From contig JAJEQR010000001.1 in assembly GCA_020687485.1 (NCBI GenBank), forward strand, positions 1 to 64,000: a stretch of DNA of 64,000 bases, written 5' to 3'. The notes under the pieces are model-generated. The model did no database searches. It saw only the letters and a list, made by a program, of their open reading frames with translations, and had not been told where the DNA came from. Of this stretch, positions 25,694 through 32,988 are shown piece by piece. Numbering within the stretch: position 1 is the first letter of the stretch; each line of letters opens with the position of its first letter. This DNA is from Hominifimenecus microfluidus. GTDB lineage: Bacteria; Bacillota; Clostridia; Lachnospirales; Lachnospiraceae. The position numbers and the translations under genes were made by a program.

Positions 25694-27441
25694 CCTTCTT
25701 TTTCAATCTGCTCCATAATTTTCTCTATTTCCTCCAGGTTCGGGAGGCTGGCAAAATATACCGGCTCGGAACCAGAAGCCGCAAGCAGCAGTTCCTTCGC
25801 CCGCTTCGCGCTCTTCTTCGCCTGTCGGTAGCCTTCTTTCTTCTGTACAGTCAGAAGACAGCGGGCATATTCCACTGCCGCCAGATGCCCCGGATACCCC
25901 TTCATCAGCTTCTCTGCCAGCTGCAGCGTCTTCCGGATCTCTTTATAAGGAACAACGCGATAAATCTCTGACAGAGCCAGCTGCAGCTGTGACTCTCCAT
26001 AAATCAGTGGATCCGTCGCTCTCCCGGACCAGCGAAAATAACCGGTGGTCGCCGCCCACAATGCCGCCACACGGAAGCTTCTGCCCTCCAGGTATTCCGC
26101 ACAGCAGGCGGCGATGGAAGAAAGAATCCCTTCCCCCCAGTAGAATTTCGGATTCACCTCAGGATCCCGGAAACTGTGATCATCCTCGCTCGTCCACTTT
26201 TTCTTCTGATACTGATCCAAGAGATGATCCATCATGGCATACAGCTGGCTGCAGACAGCGTCCCTGTCCTTCGGCACATACTCCAGCCATAGTTTCTGCA
26301 TGGTATTCACAATCTCTGTATCATGATCCATCACGTAGCTGAATTCCAAGTCGGTTCGATTCTCTTTTCCGGCATAGAACGACCAGGCCGCAGCGCGGAT
26401 CAGAGTATGTACGCGAATTCTTCCGTCCGCTCCGACGTGCACAAGACCTCGTTTCTGAAGTTTCTCCCATACGTCCGGATCAAAGTCAGGAAACATGGTA
26501 AGCATCTCTTCCTCAATCCCTTCCGGCGGCACCAGAAATGCTTCAAAAAGAAGATTCAATTCTCCGGTCGAGAGAGCCTCCAGCTGAATCACACGCTGGA
26601 TGCGGCTGATGATTTTCAAAGTTTCCGGATTCCATTCCGTTCTCCTCGCTCCATCCAGGCAGTCCAGCCCATATAAGGAATAGAATTCATCCTGTTTTTC
26701 GAACTTCTCCCGTTTCTCACACGTTTTCTCATCTACCGGTTCTCCAAAAGTCACTGCCCTCTCCCTGCTCTCCCGGCAGAACCAGGTCACCAGCGACTCC
26801 GGTGTCTCCTTGGGGGACATATAGCACAGTGCACGTGCCATCAGCTCTACCGTCAGTGTATGCGACTCTGCCGCATGAATGATCTGATCTGCGGCTGCAT
26901 CTGAAATGTCCGGAAGGAAACGATGAACCAGCTGTCGCAGAAACGGTTGCGGCAGTGCCCCCACAGTGATGCCATCCTTCACATCCGACGTCGTCGTAAT
27001 CAGAATTCGCGTCGGCAGCTCACAAAAATTCCGGAACTTCGGATTCCCGATCCTTTCATGTGCATAATTGTCTCTTCCATCCATCTGATCAATTACAATA
27101 AGGTCATTCTCCCGTCCCTTCTGCAGAAGTTTCATAAGATCCTCATAGACCTCAAAAGTCGTTTTTTCATTTCCTTTGCGGATATAGTCTCTGACAGAGT
27201 GCGCCAGTGGCCCAGCAATTGTCTCTGCCACTGTCTCGCGATAGGAAATAAAGACCACATCGCCACGGTTGTAACGTCTGGCATATTCCCTTGCCAGCGC
27301 AGTCTGTCCCATACCAGGGAGACCGTGAAGCACCACAGCCCCCTTTTTGCATTCCAATGCCTGTTCAATTTCTTTCAGCTTATCTTCCCGTCCAAAAAAT
27401 TCTTTTTTCTCTTGTGTACTTTCACAGTGTTCATCATTCAT
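25690..27441 (-). CDS. STAND-type NTPase (NB-ARC-like) with altered Walker A
   Basis: A 583-residue protein with the layout of STAND signal-transduction ATPases. FFGREDKLKEIEQAL (15-29) is the typical entry to an NB-ARC domain, then HGLPGMGQTAL (39-49) is the P-loop, LIVIDQMD (114-121) the Walker B, and RILITTTSD (145-153) the sensor-1 region. The P-loop has Gln46 where Lys is expected. A winged-helix-like part follows to about 330, and the rest is helical, compatible with TPR-like repeats, but lacks membrane segments. There is no recognisable N-terminal effector. The ribosome site GGAGGT is good and the frame is intact. Possible roles are regulation or phage defence; neither is shown here. 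Confidence 0.72.
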   Translation of the reverse strand: MNDEHCESTQEKKEFFGREDKLKEIEQALECKKGAVVLHGLPGMGQTALAREYARRYNRGDVVFISYRETVAETIAGPLAHSVRDYIRKGNEKTTFEVYEDLMKLLQKGRENDLIVIDQMDGRDNYAHERIGNPKFRNFCELPTRILITTTSDVKDGITVGALPQPFLRQLVHRFLPDISDAAADQIIHAAESHTLTVELMARALCYMSPKETPESLVTWFCRESRERAVTFGEPVDEKTCEKREKFEKQDEFYSLYGLDCLDGARRTEWNPETLKIISRIQRVIQLEALSTGELNLLFEAFLVPPEGIEEEMLTMFPDFDPDVWEKLQKRGLVHVGADGRIRVHTLIRAAAWSFYAGKENRTDLEFSYVMDHDTEIVNTMQKLWLEYVPKDRDAVCSQLYAMMDHLLDQYQKKKWTSEDDHSFRDPEVNPKFYWGEGILSSIAACCAEYLEGRSFRVAALWAATTGYFRWSGRATDPLIYGESQLQLALSEIYRVVPYKEIRKTLQLAEKLMKGYPGHLAAVEYARCLLTVQKKEGYRQAKKSAKRAKELLLAASGSEPVYFASLPNLEEIEKIMEQIEKEG

Positions 27442-27657
27442 GTTTTTTACCTCCGTATAGAAAAAACTCTATTTTTCGTCTTAATAGAATTATTATAACA
27501 TACTTTTGTATTTCTGTGTTTATTTGTTTCTCTGTTTTTAGGATTTATTAAGTTGATTGTTCCTATCATTATAAAGTTCCGGACATCCGGCAAAGAATGA
27601 AAATCAGCGTTATAGTATTAAAAATATATGCGGATCGTAATGAGAATATTCCTGAAT

Positions 27658-27689
27658 GAAAAAGAAAGCGCCTGGCAAACCAGACGCTC
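27658..27689 (-). terminator. Terminator after the tRNA-Thr pair
   Basis: AGCGTCTGG (27689-27681) pairs with CCAGGCGCT (27675-27667) around TTTG, followed by TTCTTTTT on the minus strand. Confidence 0.8.
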
Positions 27690-27696
27690 AAAAACA

Positions 27697-27769
27697 AGCT
27701 GCTAAGCGGATTTGAACCGCTGACCTCATCCTTACCAAGGATGCGCACTACCGACTGTGCTATAGCAGC
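27697..27769 (-). tRNA. tRNA-Thr(GGU), second copy
   Basis: A 73-nt cloverleaf on the minus strand: acceptor GCTGCTA/TAGCAGC, D-stem GCAC/GTGC, anticodon stem CATCC/GGATG with loop TTGGTAA (anticodon GGT), and T-stem AGCGG/CCGCT around TTCAAAT. The discriminator base is U and CCA is not encoded. It is identical to the copy 44 bp upstream in the same transcript. Confidence 0.97.
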
Positions 27770-27813
27770 TGACCTTATAATGGAAGCAAAAACAAAATGG
27801 TCTTTGTTCCAAA

Positions 27814-27886
27814 AGCTGCTAAGCGGATTTGAACCGCTGACCTCATCCTTACCAAGGATGCGCACTACCGACTGTGCTATAGCAGC
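27814..27886 (-). tRNA. tRNA-Thr(GGU), first copy
   Basis: Same 73-nt cloverleaf as the following copy, with anticodon GGT and no encoded CCA. It comes first after the promoter at 27928-27956. The tandem identity suggests a recent duplication or a dosage requirement for ACC/ACU codons. Confidence 0.97.
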
Positions 27887-27927
27887 TTATTGGCTGTCTT
27901 GCTGATTGCTCAGCACCAACGAGTTAT

Positions 27928-27956
27928 ATCTTACCAAAGAACTTCGATTCTGTCAA
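27928..27956 (-). promoter_or_regulatory. Promoter of the tRNA-Thr pair
   Basis: TTGACA (27956-27951), 17 bp, TAAGAT (27933-27928) on the minus strand, about 40 bp before the first tRNA. Confidence 0.8.
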
Positions 27957-28090
27957 CAACTATTTTCTATTTTTTTCATTTTTCTTTTGTTTTTTCTTTT
28001 TCACCCTCAACGCCTTCTTCTGCCTCTGTTTTCGCCTATTCCGTTCTTTCTCTAGTTATTTTCTTTCCCTTTGTTTTGGTTTCTTTCATT

Positions 28091-28447
28091 TTATTCCTTT
28101 TTGTTTTCTTCTCTCTCTTCCACTTTGCCTGATTCAGTTTCTTTATTTTCTCTCTTCTCCACATCTGCCTTCTTCGCTTCGCTGTTTTCACAATGCGCGA
28201 TCTGCTTATACGCCTGATTTACGCCGGTTGCCGCGAATCCGGACACAATTCCCATCGAGACAGCTGCGAACAGGTTTTCAGCCGGATAATCCGGAACGAT
28301 GAAGAAGCCAACGACAGAGAGGATCCCTCCCAGTCCGCCGCAGATTGCAGGAATCCATTTATTATTCACAGGGGAAGACTTCACGATACTGGCCGCCAGA
28401 TAGCAGACCACAGTAACTGCACTGATCTGAGCAATTCCAAAATCCAT
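28091..28447 (-). CDS. Holin-like small membrane protein
   Basis: A 118-residue protein starting MDFGIAQISAVTVVCYLA. It has three hydrophobic segments (about 8-25, 33-55, 63-85) with NKWIPAICGGLGGILSVVG in the middle and GIVSGFAATGVNQAYKQ at the end, which resembles a phage holin family. The last 35 residues are a highly charged Lys/Glu tail. The ATG is preferred over an in-frame GTG because GGAG lies 8 nt upstream of it. No endolysin or other phage gene is adjacent, so this is an orphan: a prophage remnant or a domesticated holin. The T-rich stretch up to the tRNA promoter holds no further gene. Confidence 0.72.
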   Translation of the reverse strand: MDFGIAQISAVTVVCYLAASIVKSSPVNNKWIPAICGGLGGILSVVGFFIVPDYPAENLFAAVSMGIVSGFAATGVNQAYKQIAHCENSEAKKADVEKRENKETESGKVEEREENKKE

Positions 28448-28480
28448 ATGGCACACTCCAGCTCTTTTTTATATATATAC

Positions 28481-28623
28481 GTAACTATTCAGAGCTCCAG
28501 CTCGATTCCGCTTACGCTGCATCTCGCTGTGGCTTCTCGCCATATGGATTTTTCCAAATGCTCTCATTCATGCAAGCATGATTCGTGCATTTGTTCAAAA
28601 TCCGCATGGCTCTGAATAGTTAC
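28481..28623. repeat. Palindromic element (long copy) upstream of the holin-like gene
   Basis: GTAACTATTCAGAGC (28481-28495) is repeated inverted and perfectly at 28609-28623. Just inside are CCAGCTCGA on the left and CCGCATGG on the right, both shared with the compact copy at the end of pgk. The interior of about 110 bp has no gene but includes further small inverted arms such as ATGCAAGCAT. TA-rich sequence (ATATATA) flanks both ends. This is best read as a non-autonomous, MITE-like element. Confidence 0.65.
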
Positions 28624-28696
28624 ATATATACAATCTATGCAAAAAAAGCTTCTGCGTGAAAACTTCCGCATCTCTGTCCGATTCGACTTACATAAT

Positions 28697-28728
28697 AAAA
28701 AAAGGGGAGAAAATCTCTCCCCTAAAAA
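28697..28728 (-). terminator. Terminator after transketolase
   Basis: AGGGGAGA/TCTCCCCT-type stem followed by TTTTTT on the minus strand, about 45 nt after the tkt stop codon. Confidence 0.85.
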
Positions 28729-28769
28729 TTGTGATAAGTCCAGGAATCTTTCCCGGATTTGTATTCCGA

Positions 28770-30755
28770 TTAGAACAGCTTCTCTACGGTCTCTACGACA
28801 TGATCCACAGTGAATCCAAAGTGTTCGAACAGCTGGGCAGCCGGAGCGGAAGCTCCGAAACCATGCATGGTTACATACGCGCCGTCAAGGCCTACGTAGC
28901 GTCCCCAGCCAAAGTCAGACAACGCCTCAATGGCCACTCTGCGGCGGACAGCCTTCGGCAGTACCTCTTCCTTGTATTCATCGCTCTGCGCCTCAAATAC
29001 GTCCATGGAAGGCATGCTGACAACGCGGACATCCACGCCCTTCTCCAGCAGCACCTTGCGGGCCTCTACTGCGAGGCTGACTTCGGAACCGCTGGCAATC
29101 AGGATCGCATCCGGAACTTCTTTCGCGGAATCCTCGATCACATAACCGCCCTTCAGCGCACCCTTACCGGTTCCTTCCAGCTGAGGAAGGTTCTGACGGG
29201 TCAGTACCAGAGTCGTGGGCGCATTCTTCGCAGTAACTGCAAAGTACCAGGCCGCCTCCGTCTCCGCTGCATCCGCCGGGCGGAATACATTCATATTCGG
29301 CATGGCACGCAGCATCGCCAGCTGCTCGATCGGCTCGTGTGTCGGTCCGTCTTCACCAACGCCGATACTGTCATGAGTCATCACATAGGTAACCGGGAGC
29401 TTCATCAGAGCCGCCAGACGGGCCATCGGCTTCACATAATCGCTGAATACGAAGAAGGTGGCCACAAAGGGCTTTACTCCACCATGCAGCGCCAGGCCGT
29501 TTGCAATGGCACCCATGGCCAGTTCACGCACGCCGAAATGCAGATTTCTGCCTGCGTAATTCTCCTTCGAGAAGTCGCCCTCCCCCTTCATCTCCGTCTT
29601 GTTGGAAGGAGCCAGATCGGCGGAACCGCCCATCAGCGCCGGGATCTTGTCCTTCAGGCGATTGATCATCATTCCGGAGAGCGCACGAGTTGCCTGCGCC
29701 TTCTCTTCCTTCGTCCAGTAGGACTCGTCCTCCCAGAGTTCTTCCGCAATTGCGTCGTTGTGGTATCGATCCCAGAGTTCCTTCATCTCCGGGAATGCCT
29801 TGCAGTAATCCTCGAAGAGAAGATTCCAGGTATTCTCGGAAGCAGCGCGCTCCTTCGCAAGCTCCTCATAGTGCTTATATACATCATCCGGCACATAGAA
29901 GGCCTCCTGGCTCTCCCATCCTAGATTCTCTTTCATGGCAGCAACATTCTCTACGCCAAGAGGCTCGCCATGAGCACTTGCCTTGCCCTGCTTCGCCGGG
30001 CAGCCATAGCCGATCTCCGTGTGAATCGTGATGAAGGAAGGACGAGTCGTATCCAGCTTGGCCTGCTCAATCGCAGCTCCGATCGCTACCAGGTCATTGC
30101 CGTCCGGAACATCCAGTGTCTGGAAACCGAACGCTTCCATGCGCTTCTGCACATTCTCCGTAAATGCGATGTTCGTGCTTCCCTCGATAGAAATACGGTT
30201 GCTGTCATACAGAACGATCAGTTTGCCGAGCCCGAGGGTTCCCGCCAGAGAGAACGCCTCGGAAGAAATTCCCTCCATCATGCAGCCGTCGCCACCAAGA
30301 GCGAATGTGTAGTGATCGACAACCGGGTAACCTTCCTTATTAAATACAGCCGCCAGATGCGCCTCTGCCATCGCCATGCCGACCGCCATGCCCATGCCTG
30401 CGCCTAGAGGGCCGGTAGTAGCCTCTACGCCGATCGTGTGGCCGTACTCCGGATGTCCGGGAGTCTTCGAGCCCATCTGACGGAAATTCATCAGGTCTTC
30501 CTTCGTAAGCCCGTAGCCGAACAGATGCAGCAGGCTGTAAAGAAGCGCTGATCCATGGCCGCCGGAGAGAATGAAGCGATCACGGTTCACCCAGTTCGGG
30601 TCCGCAGGATTATGCTTCATATGATGAGCCCATAGTTCATATGCCATGGGAGCCGCGCCCAACGGCAGACCCGGATGACCGGAGTTTGCCTTCTGAATCG
30701 CATCTGCCGAAAGCACACGAATAGCGTTCACCGCTTTCTGATCCACATTATTCAT
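28770..30755 (-). CDS. tkt: Transketolase
   Basis: A 661-residue thiamine-diphosphate enzyme that moves two-carbon units in the non-oxidative pentose-phosphate pathway. Signature regions are NSGHPGLPLGAAPM (about 25), HGSALLYSLLHLFGY, GPLGAGMGMAVGMA, the ThDP-Mg2+ motif GDGCMMEGISSEA...YDSNRISIEG (about 155-185), and the Pyr-domain HDSIGVGEDGPTHEPIEQLA (about 460-480). The start MNNVDQKAVNAIR is chosen over an upstream frame because AGGAGG lies 10 nt before it. It is monocistronic and divergent from a lipid kinase gene. Confidence 0.97.
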   Translation of the reverse strand: MNNVDQKAVNAIRVLSADAIQKANSGHPGLPLGAAPMAYELWAHHMKHNPADPNWVNRDRFILSGGHGSALLYSLLHLFGYGLTKEDLMNFRQMGSKTPGHPEYGHTIGVEATTGPLGAGMGMAVGMAMAEAHLAAVFNKEGYPVVDHYTFALGGDGCMMEGISSEAFSLAGTLGLGKLIVLYDSNRISIEGSTNIAFTENVQKRMEAFGFQTLDVPDGNDLVAIGAAIEQAKLDTTRPSFITIHTEIGYGCPAKQGKASAHGEPLGVENVAAMKENLGWESQEAFYVPDDVYKHYEELAKERAASENTWNLLFEDYCKAFPEMKELWDRYHNDAIAEELWEDESYWTKEEKAQATRALSGMMINRLKDKIPALMGGSADLAPSNKTEMKGEGDFSKENYAGRNLHFGVRELAMGAIANGLALHGGVKPFVATFFVFSDYVKPMARLAALMKLPVTYVMTHDSIGVGEDGPTHEPIEQLAMLRAMPNMNVFRPADAAETEAAWYFAVTAKNAPTTLVLTRQNLPQLEGTGKGALKGGYVIEDSAKEVPDAILIASGSEVSLAVEARKVLLEKGVDVRVVSMPSMDVFEAQSDEYKEEVLPKAVRRRVAIEALSDFGWGRYVGLDGAYVTMHGFGASAPAAQLFEHFGFTVDHVVETVEKLF

Positions 30756-30971
30756 TTTAAAAATATCCTCCTGAAAGGTTTTATTCGTATATACTATAAC
30801 ATGCCTAAAATCTTTTCGCACTATCTTTTTTGATTTTCGATGTTTTTTCAGCATTTTTTTCAAAGTATGATGTCATGAGCCGGGAAATTTGTGCTATACT
30901 ATGGTTGCCATTTTTAACGAAAATACGCGAAAACAGACAACCCAACCAAAGATACAGGAGACTCACAACCT

Positions 30972-31901
30972 ATGCTATATTTTATTATAAACCCACATTC
31001 CCGCTCTGGTCAGGGCGGGGCCGTCTGGAAGGAAGTGGAACGCACTATGATCTCCAGCGGACTTCCCTATAAGGTATCCTACACTTCTTACCCCGGACAC
31101 GCCATCCGGCTAGCGGCGGAGATTCCTTCCGGCACGCAGCCGGAACCGAATCTGATCGCGGTTCTCGGCGGCGACGGAAGTCTAAACGAGGTGTTGAACG
31201 GCGCGCATCTCTCCCCCTACACCATCATCGGCTATCTGCCGACCGGCTCGGGAAATGATTTCGCCCGAGGAATGCATCTTCCCATTGATGCGAAGAAAGC
31301 GCTCACACATATCATTCATCCGTCCTACACAGACACCCTTGACTTCGGAAGCACTACATATGGCAATCAGGAGAACGCCCGGCGTTTTCTGGTAAGCTCC
31401 GGCATCGGCTATGACGCCGCCGTATGCCATCGCATCAATACCAGTAAGTTAAAGAAAGTCTTCAACTGCTTCCATCTGGGGAAGCTTGCCTATGTTATCC
31501 TTGGCATCGAGCAGATCATCCGCTGCCGCCGGGCAGACGGAACGCTCACCATTGACGACGAGCGCGAAATTCCGCTGTCTGACGTCTGCTTTATCTCCTG
31601 CCACAACCTTCCCTACGAAGGCGGCGGCTTCTGCTTCGCTCCGGATGCCGACCCGCACGACGGCGAGATGGATCTGTGCGTGGTAACTGCCTGTTCCCGC
31701 CTTCGTTTCACCTGGATTCTGCTGAACACACTTCTTGGTGCAAAGCACACCCGCTGCCACGGTGTCTCTCTGATCCGCTGTCACAAAGCCGCGGTAAAGC
31801 TAAACCGCCCGCTAGCTGTTCACACCGATGGCGAGGTGACTGGATTTTTCAAAGAGGCTTCCTTCGAAAGCCATCCCCACAGCGTACGCATCACCTGGTA
31901 A
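30972..31901 (+). CDS. Diacylglycerol kinase-like lipid kinase (DagK/YegS family)
   Basis: A 309-residue protein with the DAGK catalytic fold. NPHSRSGQG (7-15) binds nucleotide, VLGGDGSLNEVLNG (about 63-76) and GYLPTGSGNDFARG (about 87-100) are the conserved glycine-rich active-site loops, and the C-terminal beta-sandwich ends in the PLAVHTDGEV motif. Phosphorylation of diacylglycerol or a related lipid at the membrane surface is expected, recycling lipid from cell-wall polymer synthesis. It starts within an AT-rich divergent region and ends 19 bp before the convergent CPBP gene. Confidence 0.92.
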   Translation: MLYFIINPHSRSGQGGAVWKEVERTMISSGLPYKVSYTSYPGHAIRLAAEIPSGTQPEPNLIAVLGGDGSLNEVLNGAHLSPYTIIGYLPTGSGNDFARGMHLPIDAKKALTHIIHPSYTDTLDFGSTTYGNQENARRFLVSSGIGYDAAVCHRINTSKLKKVFNCFHLGKLAYVILGIEQIIRCRRADGTLTIDDEREIPLSDVCFISCHNLPYEGGGFCFAPDADPHDGEMDLCVVTACSRLRFTWILLNTLLGAKHTRCHGVSLIRCHKAAVKLNRPLAVHTDGEVTGFFKEASFESHPHSVRITW

Positions 31902-31920
31902 CGCCCGGATTTCACCGGCT

Positions 31921-32829
31921 TTATTCTTTGGTACATTTCACCAAAGCCACCAGACAGAGGAGCAAAAGTATACCGGAACCGACAGTTACAACCAAAAATG
32001 CGGAATTGCTCCGGTAAACGAATCCGAATACCTGGGTTTCACTGACAAGGACTGAGATCAGATTCGCTCCCATATGCAGGATCATCGGAGCTGCCAGTGA
32101 CCGGCATCTGCTGTAGGACCATCCGAGAAGCAGTCCCAGTGCAAAAGCAAAAAGCCCCTGTAAAAGATTTCCGTGCATCGCACCGAAGATGATGGCAGAT
32201 GTTCCGATTGCCAGTGGTGTTCCCAGATAATCCTGAATCCTGCCCATCGTCAGCGCGCGGTAGACCAGCTCCTCTGCAACCGGAATGATAACGGCGGTTC
32301 CGGCCAGCTCCAGAATCAGTCTTCCCTGGTAGAGGATTTTGCTGACGCTCTCCACATCCTGCGCATGGGCAGTCGTCATGCCGGTCAGCATCATCAGATG
32401 ATTCACAAGAAAGCAGGCGCTGATTCCCATCAACGCACAGAGAAGCAGCTGCAGAGGCTGCTTTTTTTTTCGCGTTTCTATCTGCTCTTCTGTCGGCGTT
32501 TCTATCGCTCCTGCAGCCGCCCGGCGCGCCCGGTCCTTCTTATACCAGCGCAGCATGATCGGAATGGCGGCAATCGCCATAAGAAGCGTCATCTCATAGC
32601 CCAGGCCGGACAGCGTCTGCTGCCAAAGCTCCAGGCTGTAGGTTCCGCTTACAGAAAGATACAGGCGTACGCCAATCATAAAAAGGATGCTGACCACAAG
32701 ATTCAGCAGATAATAGGTGAGAAAAGGCAGTACAATTCTTCCGAAACTGCGCAGAGACGATTCTTCCGGGTACAGGGAAGAACGATTTCTTCGCCGGTTC
32801 GACTGTTTTGAGTTTCTCAAGTTCATCAT
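31921..32829 (-). CDS. CPBP-family intramembrane metalloprotease
   Basis: A 302-residue protein with about eight membrane segments and a CAAX-protease/bacteriocin-processing (Abi) domain in the C-terminal half. The motifs are present: EELVYRAL (about 185-192), IFGAMHGN (about 212) and HMGANL (about 252), supplying the Glu and His residues of the zinc site. The N-terminal 25 residues are basic and polar, and a charged loop (about 100-120, Lys/Arg/Glu-rich) interrupts the hydrophobic part. Typical roles in Firmicutes are protein processing or self-immunity to bacteriocins. No bacteriocin gene is nearby, so the substrate is unknown. Confidence 0.9.
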   Translation of the reverse strand: MMNLRNSKQSNRRRNRSSLYPEESSLRSFGRIVLPFLTYYLLNLVVSILFMIGVRLYLSVSGTYSLELWQQTLSGLGYEMTLLMAIAAIPIMLRWYKKDRARRAAAGAIETPTEEQIETRKKKQPLQLLLCALMGISACFLVNHLMMLTGMTTAHAQDVESVSKILYQGRLILELAGTAVIIPVAEELVYRALTMGRIQDYLGTPLAIGTSAIIFGAMHGNLLQGLFAFALGLLLGWSYSRCRSLAAPMILHMGANLISVLVSETQVFGFVYRSNSAFLVVTVGSGILLLLCLVALVKCTKE

Positions 32830-32874
32830 AAGTAAGTTCTTTCCTTTTCTTTCTTCATTTTCTTTATAACACAG

Positions 32875-32915
32875 AAAGAGGATGCCAGATTAATGGTGAC
32901 ATCCTCTTTTTTTCT
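32875..32915. terminator. Terminator between carB and the CPBP gene
   Basis: AAAGAGGATG (32875-32884) pairs with CATCCTCTTT (32900-32909). The longer T-run follows on the plus strand, with a shorter one on the minus strand, where carB transcription arrives. A separate imperfect stem (GCCTGT...ACAGGC) lies between it and carB at about 32927-32967. Confidence 0.65.
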
Positions 32916-32988
32916 TTTCGTCCAATGCCTGTGTACCTCTTGCAAACAAGCTTGCCCAGAAGTACAGGCCCTGTCCGAATTTTTAGAA

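Noticed and set aside
27569..27865. Minus-strand 98-codon frame with a repeated peptide
   Set aside because: The repeat comes from translating the two tRNA-Thr genes; it is not a protein.
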